Assembly: GCA_002410065.1 (NCBI GenBank)
Contig: DHQB01000007.1
Span: forward strand, 124,001 to 188,000
Reading direction: 5' to 3'
Length of the DNA stretch: 64,000 nucleotides
DNA from: Bacteroidales bacterium UBA5349
Lineage (GTDB): Bacteria > Bacteroidota > Bacteroidia > Bacteroidales > Tenuifilaceae
Shown: positions 1 to 9,325 of the stretch, one piece after another
Layout: each line of letters begins with the position of its first letter
Numbering within the stretch: position 1 is the stretch's first letter
Notes under the pieces: model-generated
Database searches by the model: none
Told to the model about the DNA's origin: nothing
The model's input: only the letters and a program-made list of their open reading frames with translations
Made by a program: the position numbers and the translations under genes

Positions 1-36
1 CACAAATATATCATAATGAATTTTTATTAACAAAAA

Positions 37-60
37 AAAACCAGAAATTATTCTGGTTTT
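37..60 (-). terminator. Rho-independent terminator after the sigma-factor unit
   Basis: A 10-bp stem (AAAACCAGAA / TTCTGGTTTT) with a 4-base loop. Read on the minus strand it is followed by a T-run. It lies just past the small minus-strand ORF, so it probably ends the sigma-factor transcript. Confidence 0.7.
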
Positions 61-81
61 TATCAATTTTTTATTACCCAT

Positions 82-276
82 TTAAATGCTTTCAAGAATT
101 TTTGTTAGAACGTAACCCGGAATATCAAGAGTCGAATCATCAATTCCTTTTAGCAGGTTCTGAAATACATCAATGGGTTCATATAGATTGCTCAGCAAAA
201 GGGAATCATCCGTTAGGGAGCTATTGTATTGCTGATAAATCCAAAGTAGAGTTGTAGAGTTTTGATGCATAGGCAC
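82..276 (-). CDS. small hypothetical protein downstream of ECF sigma factor
   Basis: A 64-residue ORF with no family that I recognise. It has no signal peptide and no membrane segment, and the middle is acidic and leucine/aspartate-rich. It starts 53 bases after the sigma-factor stop, on the same strand, and a clear terminator follows its own stop. This suggests co-transcription with the sigma factor. Small soluble proteins in this position could modulate the sigma factor, but nothing in the sequence shows an anti-sigma fold, so that role is only a guess. Confidence 0.5.
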   Translation of the reverse strand: MPMHQNSTTLLWIYQQYNSSLTDDSLLLSNLYEPIDVFQNLLKGIDDSTLDIPGYVLTKILESI

Positions 277-329
277 ATTTATGGATTAGTTACCACATAA
301 ACGAGCATCATACTCCAATTATTGTTTTG

Positions 330-917
330 CTATAACGTTAATTCCATATTTTTTTCCTGCATTACTTTTCTCATATTTATCAGAGCATAACGCATTCTGC
401 CTAAAGCTGTGTTTATGCTAACATTAGTTTGTTCGGCAATTTCTTTAAAGCTTAGGCCAGCATAATGCCTTAGCATTACAACTTCCTTTTGTTCATCGGG
501 AAGTTCTTCTACCAGAGATCTAACCTCACTAAGTATCTGCTCAAATACCATGAGTTCTTCCACATTTTTATCGGAAAATTTTGGAGAGTTAAATACATCT
601 ATCTCCGATTGATCGTTCGAGTATGTTTTTAACTGCTTTTCCCTCCTAAAGTGATCAATAATCAGGTTATGAGCTATCCTCATCACCCACGAAACAAATC
701 GCCCATTATCAGTGTACTTATTCTCTTGAAGCGATTTTATCACCTTAATAAAGGTATCCTGAAAAATATCCTCGGCAATGGTATGGTTCTTAACGAGTAG
801 TAGAATATACCCGAAAACCCTTTTCCTATGCCTGCGAATTAGCAACTCAATTGCCATCTGATTGCCCAATATAAACTGATTGATCAGTTCATTATCAGAA
901 AGATTACTCTGTATCAA
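330..917 (-). CDS. RNA polymerase ECF-type sigma factor
   Basis: A 195-residue sigma-70 family protein of the extracytoplasmic-function type. Region 2 (about residues 22-95) carries the core-binding and -10 recognition helices, including EDIFQDTF near residue 50. Region 4 (about 135-190) holds a helix-turn-helix with SFKEIAEQTNVSINTA. Regions 1 and 3 are absent, as expected for the group. It redirects RNA polymerase to a small regulon. No membrane anti-sigma gene is adjacent; only the 64-residue ORF follows. It is divergent from uvrA across 229 bases. Confidence 0.93.
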   Translation of the reverse strand: MIQSNLSDNELINQFILGNQMAIELLIRRHRKRVFGYILLLVKNHTIAEDIFQDTFIKVIKSLQENKYTDNGRFVSWVMRIAHNLIIDHFRREKQLKTYSNDQSEIDVFNSPKFSDKNVEELMVFEQILSEVRSLVEELPDEQKEVVMLRHYAGLSFKEIAEQTNVSINTALGRMRYALINMRKVMQEKNMELTL

Positions 918-1117
918 AACTACCTCCTTACTTTATTGATTAACTAGGTAGAAGTGGGGCAATAGGCAATAGATTTTTTTGATTAGTAGATAAAATTATA
1001 TCATTTATTGTGCCAAATAAGCAAAAAAAACAATACAAAACAAGTCTCATGAACATTTTGCCCGTTTTTTCATTTCTTATAGTGATAATATTTTATAGAA
1101 AAGCGGCAATCTTTAGG

Positions 1118-1125
1118 TAACTTTG
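1118..1125 (+). promoter_or_regulatory. candidate -7 box for uvrA
   Basis: TAACTTTG matches the Bacteroidota -7 consensus TAnnTTTG and lies 21 bases before the uvrA start codon. I see no clean TTG at the expected upstream distance, so the call is tentative. Confidence 0.4.
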
Positions 1126-1146
1126 TCGGTTAACTTTTTCTAAACA

Positions 1147-3942
1147 ATGCAAAGCAAAGAGGTTATATCCATTAAAGGGGCAAGGGTTCACAATCTAAAG
1201 AACGTATCTGTTGATATTCCAAGAAACAAACTTGTTGTTGTATCGGGTTTATCAGGATCAGGGAAATCATCATTAGCTTTTGATACTCTTTATGCCGAAG
1301 GGCAACGACGCTATGTCGAAAGTCTCTCAGCCTATGCTAGGCAATTCCTTGGCCGAATCACCAAACCCGAAGTAGATCTTATTAGCGGAATTCCACCTGC
1401 AATAGCCATTGAGCAAAAGGTGAATACGCACAACCCTCGATCAACAGTTGGGACATCTACAGAAATATACGACTACCTAAAGTTGCTTTTTGCCAGAGTA
1501 GGTAAAACATACTCGCCTGTAACGGGCAAGGAGGTTACAAAGCATAGCGTTACCGATGTAGTAAACCATATTGCTTCGCTCTCTGAGGGAGTAAAAACAA
1601 TGCTCCTATCACCTATCCAAATCATCGATGAGAAATCGGTTGAAGACAAACTAAAATCGCTGGCAAGCGAAGGATATACGCGTGTTGAGGTTGGCGGTAA
1701 GATTATCCGAATTGATAGCAACGAAACTCGGCAGCTAATCGCCATATCAAAAGCTAAAATAAAACTCGTAGTTGATAGGTTCTCCGTATCGCATGATGAT
1801 GATTTTTTAAGCAGATGCGCCGATTCTGTGCAAACCGCATTTGCCGAGGGCAATGGTGCCTGCATTCTTTCTGTTTTTGAGAGTGATAATAGGAATGACA
1901 TTGAATTCTCAAATCGCTTTGAAGCCGATGGGATAATTTTTGAAGAGCCAACAGAGCATCTTTTTAGCTTTAACAATCCATTGGGTGCTTGCCCTGTATG
2001 CGAGGGATATGGTAAGGTTGTAGGAATAGACGAGAACCTAGTAATCCCCGATAAAGGATTATCCGTTTACGATGGTGCTATAGCCTGTTGGAAAGGTGAT
2101 ACGATGAGCGAGTACAAGCGTGCATTTATAGCTGTAGCCGATAGGTACAAATTCCCAATTCATAAGCCATACCATGAGCTAACGGAACAACAAAGAGATT
2201 TACTTTGGAATGGCACAAAAGATTTTACTGGTCTGCACGACTTTTTTAAACACCTCGAAGAAAAAAGATACAAGATTCAGTATCGTGTAATGCTCTCACG
2301 ATATACAGGAAAAACCATCTGTCCGCAATGCAAAGGGCAGCGATTAAGGAAAGAAGCAGGGTATATTAAGATAAACGGTATTACTCTTCCCGAGTTAGTA
2401 AACTACCCCATTGATAAACTCAGTCATTTTTTTTCAACCCTAAAGCTAAACGCCTACGAAGAAAAGGTAGCAAAACGCATTCTGCTGGAGATTAATAATA
2501 GGATAGATTTTCTTGTAAATGTTGGCCTAAACTACTTAACCCTAAACAGATTGTCCTCAACCCTATCGGGAGGAGAATCGCAAAGAATTAACCTTGCAAC
2601 ATCGCTTGGGTCAAATTTGGTTGGCTCACTTTACATTTTAGATGAGCCAAGCATTGGACTTCACCCACGTGACACCAACCTCTTAATAGGTGTGCTAAAA
2701 AACCTAAAGGAAATTGGCAACACAGTGGTTGTAGTGGAGCACGATGAGGAAATAATTCGCGCTGCTGATTATATTATTGATATTGGCCCGCTTGCTGGCA
2801 GACATGGTGGTGAAATTCTTTTTAGCGGACCGCCCAACAAGTTATACAAAACCCAGACCCTAACCGCAAAGTACTTAAATGGACTTGAAAGAATTGATAC
2901 AACCTATCCACCTCGCAAATGGAACAACTATATTGAGGTAAAGGGTGCTCGGGAGAATAATCTAAAGAATATTGATGTAAAATTCCCACTAAACTGCATG
3001 GTGGCGGTAACGGGTGTTAGCGGTTCTGGTAAATCATCGTTAGTTAAAGGGATTTTATACCCATCACTAGCTAAACAGCTGAATGGAGTTGGCGATAGAC
3101 CCGGCGAGTTTGATAAACTTGAGGGTGATGTACATATGATTCATGGGATTGAATTGATTGACCAAAACCCTATAGGTCGCTCATCGCGATCGAATCCGGT
3201 AACGTACATTAAAGCATACGATGAAATTAGGAAGTTTTATGCTGAACAACCCTATGCAGTAAAAAGTGGCTATAAGCCTTCTCACTTCTCCTTTAATATT
3301 GAGGGAGGCCGATGCGAGGAATGTCAAGGCGAAGGTACCATTAAGGTTGAAATGCAGTTTATGGCTGATGTTACTTTGGTTTGCGAATCGTGTGGTGGCA
3401 AACGGTTTAAGGAGGATGTGCTTGAGGTAAAATACAGAGACAATAGCATATACGACATACTTGATATGACCGTAAATCAAGCCATTGAATTCTTTTCTGA
3501 GGATAAGAATAAAACTGCTCAAAAAATTGTTTTGCGCCTTAAACCTTTGCAGGATGTTGGGCTTGGTTACATCAAACTTGGGCAATCGTCGAGCACATTA
3601 AGCGGCGGTGAGAGTCAACGGGTTAAGCTCGCATTCTTTCTACAGAAGGAGCAGGCAGTTAAGCCGCACTTGTTCATCTTTGATGAGCCTACTACCGGAT
3701 TGCACTTTCATGATATAAAAAATCTAATCAACTCTTTTGAAGCGCTAATCCAAAAAGGCCATAGCCTTATTGTGGTAGAGCATAATCTTGAGGTAATTAA
3801 ATGTGCCGATTGGGTTATCGATTTGGGCCCAGACGGGGGAGTAAAAGGGGGCAATTTAGTTGGATGCGGAACCCCTTTAGATATATCAAAAAACGAACAA
3901 AGCCATACTGGTAAATTTCTTGTCTCCAAAATAGTTCAATAA
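1147..3942 (+). CDS. uvrA: excinuclease ABC subunit A (UvrA)
   Basis: A 931-residue DNA-damage sensor of nucleotide excision repair. It dimerises, scans DNA and loads UvrB. Two ABC ATPase modules are visible: Walker A at about 34-41 and 623-630, each with an LSGGESQR signature and a DEPS/DEPT Walker B. The C-terminal zinc module is intact (C723, C726, C746, C749). The first zinc module keeps only its second CxxC (C282, C285); the upstream pair usual in UvrA is absent. Length is close to the usual 940. UvrB and UvrC are not in the window. Bacteroidota often carry two UvrA paralogues, and this could be either. Confidence 0.96.
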   Translation: MQSKEVISIKGARVHNLKNVSVDIPRNKLVVVSGLSGSGKSSLAFDTLYAEGQRRYVESLSAYARQFLGRITKPEVDLISGIPPAIAIEQKVNTHNPRSTVGTSTEIYDYLKLLFARVGKTYSPVTGKEVTKHSVTDVVNHIASLSEGVKTMLLSPIQIIDEKSVEDKLKSLASEGYTRVEVGGKIIRIDSNETRQLIAISKAKIKLVVDRFSVSHDDDFLSRCADSVQTAFAEGNGACILSVFESDNRNDIEFSNRFEADGIIFEEPTEHLFSFNNPLGACPVCEGYGKVVGIDENLVIPDKGLSVYDGAIACWKGDTMSEYKRAFIAVADRYKFPIHKPYHELTEQQRDLLWNGTKDFTGLHDFFKHLEEKRYKIQYRVMLSRYTGKTICPQCKGQRLRKEAGYIKINGITLPELVNYPIDKLSHFFSTLKLNAYEEKVAKRILLEINNRIDFLVNVGLNYLTLNRLSSTLSGGESQRINLATSLGSNLVGSLYILDEPSIGLHPRDTNLLIGVLKNLKEIGNTVVVVEHDEEIIRAADYIIDIGPLAGRHGGEILFSGPPNKLYKTQTLTAKYLNGLERIDTTYPPRKWNNYIEVKGARENNLKNIDVKFPLNCMVAVTGVSGSGKSSLVKGILYPSLAKQLNGVGDRPGEFDKLEGDVHMIHGIELIDQNPIGRSSRSNPVTYIKAYDEIRKFYAEQPYAVKSGYKPSHFSFNIEGGRCEECQGEGTIKVEMQFMADVTLVCESCGGKRFKEDVLEVKYRDNSIYDILDMTVNQAIEFFSEDKNKTAQKIVLRLKPLQDVGLGYIKLGQSSSTLSGGESQRVKLAFFLQKEQAVKPHLFIFDEPTTGLHFHDIKNLINSFEALIQKGHSLIVVEHNLEVIKCADWVIDLGPDGGVKGGNLVGCGTPLDISKNEQSHTGKFLVSKIVQ

Positions 3943-3945
3943 AAA

Positions 3946-3963
3946 AAGCCGCATAAGCGGCTT
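3946..3963 (-). terminator. hairpin terminator between convergent genes
   Basis: A 7-bp stem AAGCCGC / GCGGCTT with loop ATAA immediately after the uvrA stop. Its T-run is on the minus strand, so it best serves the minus-strand gene ending at 3987, but it lies where both transcripts converge. Confidence 0.65.
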
Positions 3964-3986
3964 CAATTCTTTGGTTTGGTAAAAAT

Positions 3987-4430
3987 TTAATCTGCTTTAA
4001 GACCAAACATAATGGCTACGCAACCACTCTCCAGCATATTGGAATTACTTGAACTAGGGTTGTTATGCACTTTCACAGTGATTATCAACTGTTGAGTTGC
4101 CTCTATCTTAAAATCCCAATAAGGAGAATAGTTTTTTGAGGCATTTGAGTAGAGCACTCTGCGCTCTACATCCATCACTTGAAACTCAATTTTTGCTAAA
4201 GACTCCGAACCGCAAACAGCAATTCGATACTCCTGCCCACTATAAAATGTTTTAAATAGTTCTGCATCCTCTCCCTCAGTAAGAATAGCAGCATTGTAAT
4301 TTCCATCGTGGATAAATGGGGCAAGTTCTAAACGGCAAACCCTTTTTGCGAAATTTTTACATTGGGATGTCCCGGTAAAGGAACTCATTGTAAATAAGCC
4401 AATAAAAAGTATGTAAACCAGTGATCTCAT
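3987..4430 (-). CDS. secreted protein of unknown function
   Basis: A 147-residue protein with an N-terminal hydrophobic signal peptide (about residues 1-20), so probably exported. The mature part is beta-rich with several cysteines, and I see no enzyme motif. The core (about 45-125) reads like a small beta-sandwich. It follows the lipoprotein gene at 4442-5359 by 11 bases on the same strand, so the two are probably one transcript. I do not recognise a family. Confidence 0.75.
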   Translation of the reverse strand: MRSLVYILFIGLFTMSSFTGTSQCKNFAKRVCRLELAPFIHDGNYNAAILTEGEDAELFKTFYSGQEYRIAVCGSESLAKIEFQVMDVERRVLYSNASKNYSPYWDFKIEATQQLIITVKVHNNPSSSNSNMLESGCVAIMFGLKAD

Positions 4431-4441
4431 ATTGAGTGCTT

Positions 4442-5359
4442 TTACATTATGTACTTGTTTCGAATTTCTTTCACTTTATCCTTAAGTTGATTGAATACCT
4501 TGGGGCTAACTGTTACAACATTTTTGCTCCTTAGAGTTGTAGTACTAGAGTTATCAGTAATCACTTCAACCTGAGAAACTGAAATTTGAATCTTATCGTA
4601 GATGGAGTTCAACTCATTTATATCCTTAAGAACTTCATTCACATCAGCATTCTCGGAATGTTGTTCAAGGAGTTTAATAACAGTTGCCATCGATAATTTT
4701 TGATCAATTATTCTTTCTACCAGTTCGTTGTCTGCCGAGGAGAAATCATCAACAAGCGATGTAGCGATATACAGCCCCTCTAACCAACCACCAACAAGGA
4801 TTAATGAACCGATGGCTACCCTATCGTTCTCCTCAAGAATTGAGTTTGTATTCAAGAAAGTTTCGGAAATAATATCCATAATAACATCGCGATTGTTTAC
4901 GTTTTCCTCAAGCCTCTGAATAACGCTATTGTCAATGGCATTGAGAATTCCGAGCCCTTCCGCTAACTTTTTGGATACGGTCATGTACTTTATGGAAGCT
5001 TGTGTTTGATCGAACAGGCTAGCATAGCTCAAATTTGTGCTATAGATACCTAGATTCAAGGCCATGCTTTTGCTTGTGGTGTAACGAGAAATATTCTCAA
5101 CTGGGTTAAGGATTTCGGGGTTATACTGAGCACCCGAACGCTTTAAAATCATAGCAGTTTCCAAAGGCGAAGGTAAGGAGTAAAAAATCTGACGAGCTGT
5201 TTGCACCCCCGTTTTAGCGGCATCATCAACAACAATATCATTTGCATCCACCTCAACTCTATCCTTTTTTGAAGAATCGGAAGCGCAGCCAAATTGAAAG
5301 GTTAGTGCAAAAATCAGTAGTACTAAACTTGCCTTGGATTTAATGAACCTGATTGCCAT
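4442..5359 (-). CDS. predicted lipoprotein of unknown function
   Basis: A 305-residue protein with a lipoprotein signal peptide: a hydrophobic stretch at residues 10-24 and the acylated cysteine at C25. The mature chain is mostly helical with short repeats of acidic and leucine-rich segments and shows no recognised catalytic motif. Sequence in the 55-70 region (FYSLPSP) is of a kind seen in conserved Bacteroidota envelope proteins, but no function is known to me. It is the first gene of a likely two-gene unit with the secreted protein at 3987-4430. Confidence 0.75.
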   Translation of the reverse strand: MAIRFIKSKASLVLLIFALTFQFGCASDSSKKDRVEVDANDIVVDDAAKTGVQTARQIFYSLPSPLETAMILKRSGAQYNPEILNPVENISRYTTSKSMALNLGIYSTNLSYASLFDQTQASIKYMTVSKKLAEGLGILNAIDNSVIQRLEENVNNRDVIMDIISETFLNTNSILEENDRVAIGSLILVGGWLEGLYIATSLVDDFSSADNELVERIIDQKLSMATVIKLLEQHSENADVNEVLKDINELNSIYDKIQISVSQVEVITDNSSTTTLRSKNVVTVSPKVFNQLKDKVKEIRNKYIM

Positions 5360-5629
5360 AGTGCTTATAGTTTATATGATATCTCTACTTATCCTCCGAA
5401 AAAACTTGTAGTAAATTTAGCAAAAAAACTTTGGCTTTTGCCAATAATATGATTCGAAAGTATAGTTTTTTTTTTTGAAAACCTATAATTAGCCTAAAAG
5501 ACTTTAAAATGTATCCACATAAATCTATATTAAGCTAAGGATAATCGCAATGGAAAGCATACACTTTGCCATATAATTTGTGTAATTATTTGCAATTCAT
5601 TTGTACATTTACAGCCCAAAAACAAAGAA

Positions 5630-6175
5630 ATGACGACAGAAAATAGACTAAATAAGCAGGAAGAAGAGAATGCAATTGTTGAGGCATTAGAAACTAGTAC
5701 TGATGAAAAAGTAATAGCTATGCTAATAGATCTTAAAAAGTATGGCGAGGTTTTTTTTGTTAAAACACTTCTTAATATGCTAACTGGAAATAGATCTGAA
5801 ATGGTAAAAAAGGCAGTTATTGAGTACATTTCTGATATAAAGATACAGGATGCTGCTCAGCTGATTTCAACCCATGTAGCAGAGAATTTTGAAAATGCTG
5901 ATGTTACTAGCATTGTAATGGCCTCATGGCAAAGTCAATTGGATTTCTCAAAATACCTTAGACCCTATGTTGAAGTACTTATAAATGGTGATTATATGAT
6001 TGCTATTGAGGCGTTTACAGTTATTGAAAATGCTCTTTACTCGCTTACAGCTGATGAAGTTTCAGATTATGAAGCCAAGATAAAAAAATCGATTCCTAAA
6101 GCCGATAAGGATAAGCAGCTATTACTGCTCGAAATGATAAGTCTAATAGAAAAAGCAAAGAGAGCAACTGATTAA
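5630..6175 (+). CDS. HEAT-repeat-like hypothetical protein
   Basis: A 181-residue, all-helical cytoplasmic protein. It has short repeating helical pairs containing leucine and isoleucine at regular spacing, for example around LLNMLTGNRSEMVKKAVIEYI, which suggests HEAT or ARM-like scaffolding. No catalytic motif or signal peptide is seen. It is monocistronic: a TACATTTA box lies about 25 bases upstream and a hairpin overlaps its stop codon. Function unknown. Confidence 0.72.
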   Translation: MTTENRLNKQEEENAIVEALETSTDEKVIAMLIDLKKYGEVFFVKTLLNMLTGNRSEMVKKAVIEYISDIKIQDAAQLISTHVAENFENADVTSIVMASWQSQLDFSKYLRPYVEVLINGDYMIAIEAFTVIENALYSLTADEVSDYEAKIKKSIPKADKDKQLLLLEMISLIEKAKRATD

Positions 6176-6190
6176 ACAATCGCTCTCTTT
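6157..6190 (+). terminator. terminator overlapping the stop codon
   Basis: AAAGAGAGC pairs with GCTCTCTTT (9 bp) around a 16-base loop that contains the stop codon of the HEAT-like gene, followed by a short T-run. It separates that gene from the convergent gene at 6214. Confidence 0.6.
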
Positions 6191-6213
6191 TAATATAACT
6201 GAGAAAGTAATGC

Positions 6214-7191
6214 TTACTCGTAGTTTGAGTAATACTTCATAAATTGGCTGCGCTCATAAACCTCAGGATCCCCTATCTGTCCATAGTTCATTTTTCCCTT
6301 AAAATCGTCAATCGTTTTTAACCCTTTCTTATCCATCCAAGCAGACAAGAAATCAACCAGGGTCTTTACGTATGCATGCCCATTTTTGTAAAGGGTTGAG
6401 CATACCTGAACGCTAGTTGCGCCGGCCAATAGAAGTTTAACAACTGCCTCGCCATCGTGAACACCAGTTGAAGCAGAAATGTCAATTTTAGGCACTTTTT
6501 GGCTTGCAATGGCTACCCACCGCAACGAATCGCGAATATCTGCAGGTTTACTAAATACTTCTGCCGATATAACCTTCATCTTTTCTATATCGATATCGGG
6601 AGCAAAAAAACGATTGAAAAGAACAACCCCTTTTACATTGCGATACCAGAGCTGCTCAATTATTCTTAAAGGATTTGTAAAATGATCACTTAGCTTAAAT
6701 GAAAAAGGAATTGTGATAACCTTTTTAAGCTTTTCTGCTAAGGTAAAATACACCTCTTCGTATTCCTCGGCCTTTTTTCTACTATCCGTTGGAAGCACAA
6801 AAACATTTATCTCAAGAGCATCAGCACCAGCCTCCTGTATTTTTGCAGCAAAACTTATCCAGTTTAATGCAGATACACAGTTTATACTTGCAATTACAGG
6901 AATATCTACCGCTTTTTTTGCCTGAGCAATTAACTCAAGATATTTTTCAACATTATTGCTGGTTACATAGGCTTTTAAATAATCTTCCGCCTCGGGATAA
7001 TCGGAATGGACCGAAAGCGATCCTGCCTCCTGAAGGATTTGCTCTTCGAAAAGTGACTTTAGGACAACAGCAGCAGCACCGTTATCAGCCAATTTTTTTA
7101 TTGACTCTACATTGGAAGTAAGACCTGAACTGCTAACAATAATTGGGTTCTTAAGTTTTAAGCCCAGGTAGGTTGTTTGTAGATTTGCCAT
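6214..7191 (-). CDS. dihydroorotate dehydrogenase-like flavoprotein
   Basis: A 325-residue TIM-barrel of the dihydroorotate dehydrogenase superfamily. The N-terminus (YLGLKLKNPIIVSSSGLTS) matches the family start and the C-terminal half has the phosphate-binding GVHDGEAVVKLLLAGA segment for FMN. A canonical PyrD would have a Cys or Ser base in its active-site loop; here the loop around NCVSALNW is divergent. It is therefore a paralogue rather than the pyrimidine-pathway enzyme, and its substrate is unknown. It follows the YggS gene on the same strand with a gap of 48 bases. Confidence 0.85.
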   Translation of the reverse strand: MANLQTTYLGLKLKNPIIVSSSGLTSNVESIKKLADNGAAAVVLKSLFEEQILQEAGSLSVHSDYPEAEDYLKAYVTSNNVEKYLELIAQAKKAVDIPVIASINCVSALNWISFAAKIQEAGADALEINVFVLPTDSRKKAEEYEEVYFTLAEKLKKVITIPFSFKLSDHFTNPLRIIEQLWYRNVKGVVLFNRFFAPDIDIEKMKVISAEVFSKPADIRDSLRWVAIASQKVPKIDISASTGVHDGEAVVKLLLAGATSVQVCSTLYKNGHAYVKTLVDFLSAWMDKKGLKTIDDFKGKMNYGQIGDPEVYERSQFMKYYSNYE

Positions 7192-7239
7192 TTTGGTTGC
7201 TTTTTGGAATGTATTTATACTGGAAAAATATGAATTTTT

Positions 7240-7917
7240 TTACTGGTTTCCATAAAACCTATCACCAAAAATAATACTTCCAACTCGTATCATAGTACTC
7301 CCCTCCTCTATAGCTATCCCGTAATCGCCCGACATGCCCATTGATAAGGCACAAAACTCGCTACTGTTTTTGAAATATGCTGACTTAATATTTTTAAACA
7401 AAGTAGAGAGAAACCGGAATTCTTCTCGAACCTGCTCCATATCATCAGTAAATGTGGCCATGCCCATTAGGCCAATTACCTTAACGTGGGTTAAATCCTT
7501 ATACTCTTCCGATGAAAGAATTTGCTTTAGCTCTTCTGGACTTAATCCAAACTTTGTTTCCTCATCGGCTATATGGATCTGTAGTAAGCAGTTTATGGTT
7601 CTTTCATTCCTTTTAGCCATTTTGTTGATTTCTTTAAGCAGTTTAAAACTATCAACAGAATGGATAAGGCTTACAAATGGTGCAATATATTTCACCTTAT
7701 TGGTTTGTAAATGACCAACCAGGTGCCATTCAATGTCTTTGGGAAGCACTTCATATTTATCAACTAATTCCTGAACCTTATTCTCGCCAAAAATTCGATG
7801 CCCCCCATCATACGCCTCCATTATCATTTCTGGTGGGTGTGTTTTGGATATGGCCACAAGGGTTACCTCCGAAGGCAGTTCAGCCTTAATTTTATTTAGA
7901 TTATTCAATATACTCAT
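7240..7917 (-). CDS. YggS/PLPBP family PLP-binding protein
   Basis: A 225-residue protein of the YggS (PROSC) family, which carries PLP, has no known catalytic turnover, and acts in vitamin B6 and amino-acid homeostasis. PLP attaches to the lysine in VAISKTHP (K25). Family features visible are GENKVQEL near residue 44, the WHLVGHLQTNKVK block around 64, and the C-terminal LSMGMSGDYGIAIEEGSTMIRVG block that binds the phosphate. Length matches the family. It is upstream of the dihydroorotate dehydrogenase-like gene, probably in the same transcript. Confidence 0.93.
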   Translation of the reverse strand: MSILNNLNKIKAELPSEVTLVAISKTHPPEMIMEAYDGGHRIFGENKVQELVDKYEVLPKDIEWHLVGHLQTNKVKYIAPFVSLIHSVDSFKLLKEINKMAKRNERTINCLLQIHIADEETKFGLSPEELKQILSSEEYKDLTHVKVIGLMGMATFTDDMEQVREEFRFLSTLFKNIKSAYFKNSSEFCALSMGMSGDYGIAIEEGSTMIRVGSIIFGDRFYGNQ

Positions 7918-8009
7918 ACCTTTAGCTTTGCCACAAAGTTAGCATACTTAACTATTATTAGCAATTTACTACATATTACCCTTTTTCCACTTGACCATAA
8001 TAATAAAAA

Positions 8010-8036
8010 TATCGGATAGCTTTTGGCTATCCGATA
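8010..8036 (-). terminator. terminator of the serC-serA-DUF1015 run
   Basis: An 11-bp stem TATCGGATAGC / GCTATCCGATA with a 5-base loop, followed on the minus strand by a short T-rich tract. It lies 24 bases past the DUF1015 stop. Confidence 0.7.
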
Positions 8037-8059
8037 CATTAATTTATTTGAACTTATGG

Positions 8060-9301
8060 TTAATCTAAGCTATGGATAACTAATCCGCTTCTTAGTTTAG
8101 GCTCAAACCATGTTGTTTTGGGAGGCATAATATTGCCGGTATCAGCAATAGTAATAAGCTGCTGCATTGAAACTGGATATAGAGCAAAAGCTACTGCCAT
8201 TTCGCCACTATCAACACGTTTTTGAAGTTCCCCTAAGCCTCTAATTCCGCCAACAAAATCGATACGCTTTGATGTTCTCAAATCTTTAATATCCAATATT
8301 TTATCGAGTATATGATTTGAAAGTACAGTAACATCGAGCACGCCTATTGGGTCATTATCATCATAGGTACCGGGTTTAGCTGTAAGCGAATACCACTTAC
8401 CTTTAAGGTACATGCTAAAATTGTGCAGGGTATTTGGCTTGTATATCTCTGTTCCCTTCTCTTCTATCACAAACGACTCGGCAATCTTTTCAATAAATTG
8501 CTCTGGAGTGTTCCCGTTTAGGTCTTTCACAACCCTATTATAATCGATAATCTTTAGCTGGTTATCGGGGAAAATCACTGCTAAAAAATAGTTATACTCC
8601 TCGTTGCCAGTATGGTTTGGATTCTTGCTCTTCTGCTCCTGACCAACTCTTGCCGCAGCTGCAGTTCTGTGATGACCATCGGCAACATAAAGGGCTGGCT
8701 GCTGAGCAAATATCTCGGTAATTCGCTTAATTTTAGCCTCTTCGTCAATTACCCAAAAATGATGACCAAATCCGTCTTCTGCCACAAAATCATACTCAGG
8801 CTTCTTATTCTTAACTACATCACTTACAATGACATCTATCTCACTTATAGCAGGATAAGCAAAGAAAACGGGCTCGATATTAGCATTCTGGTTGCGCACA
8901 TGAGTCATTCTATCCTCTTCTTTATCGGGACGGGTAAGCTCATGCTTCTTTATTCTTCCCTCAATATAGTCCTCAAAATGGCAAGCAACAGCAAGTCCAT
9001 ACTGGGTTCTACCATCCATAGTTTGAGCATATACGTAGTACATCTCCTTACTATCCTGAACTAACCAACCTTTTTGCTTCCACTTCTTAAAATTCTCAAC
9101 AGCCTTATTGTAAGCCTCCTCTGAATGCTCATCGATAATAGGATCGAAATCGATCTCAGGCTTAATGATATGGAGCAACGATTTTTCACCCGCCTCAACC
9201 TTTGCTTCCTGAGAATTTAGCACATCATATGGACGAGAAGCTACCTCTTGAGCTAACTCCTTTGGCGGACGAATGCCCTTAAAGGGTTTTATTTTAACCA
9301 T
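8060..9301 (-). CDS. DUF1015 family protein
   Basis: A 413-residue protein of the DUF1015 family (COG4198). The family start FKGIRPPKELAQEVASRPYD and the central YVADGHHRTAAA block are clear. The latter resembles a nuclease/kinase-type histidine motif, and the family has been linked to serine metabolism (related to archaeal serine kinase SerK, whose domain resembles ParB). Its position 24 bases behind serA and the serC gene supports a serine-related role. A start at 9301 gives a full-length product. Confidence 0.9.
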   Translation of the reverse strand: MVKIKPFKGIRPPKELAQEVASRPYDVLNSQEAKVEAGEKSLLHIIKPEIDFDPIIDEHSEEAYNKAVENFKKWKQKGWLVQDSKEMYYVYAQTMDGRTQYGLAVACHFEDYIEGRIKKHELTRPDKEEDRMTHVRNQNANIEPVFFAYPAISEIDVIVSDVVKNKKPEYDFVAEDGFGHHFWVIDEEAKIKRITEIFAQQPALYVADGHHRTAAAARVGQEQKSKNPNHTGNEEYNYFLAVIFPDNQLKIIDYNRVVKDLNGNTPEQFIEKIAESFVIEEKGTEIYKPNTLHNFSMYLKGKWYSLTAKPGTYDDNDPIGVLDVTVLSNHILDKILDIKDLRTSKRIDFVGGIRGLGELQKRVDSGEMAVAFALYPVSMQQLITIADTGNIMPPKTTWFEPKLRSGLVIHSLD

Positions 9302-9325
9302 CTGAAATAAATTATATATTATTTA

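Noticed and set aside
3181..3585. 134-codon minus-strand ORF inside uvrA
   Set aside because: It lies wholly within a strongly conserved gene and its translation has no family resemblance.
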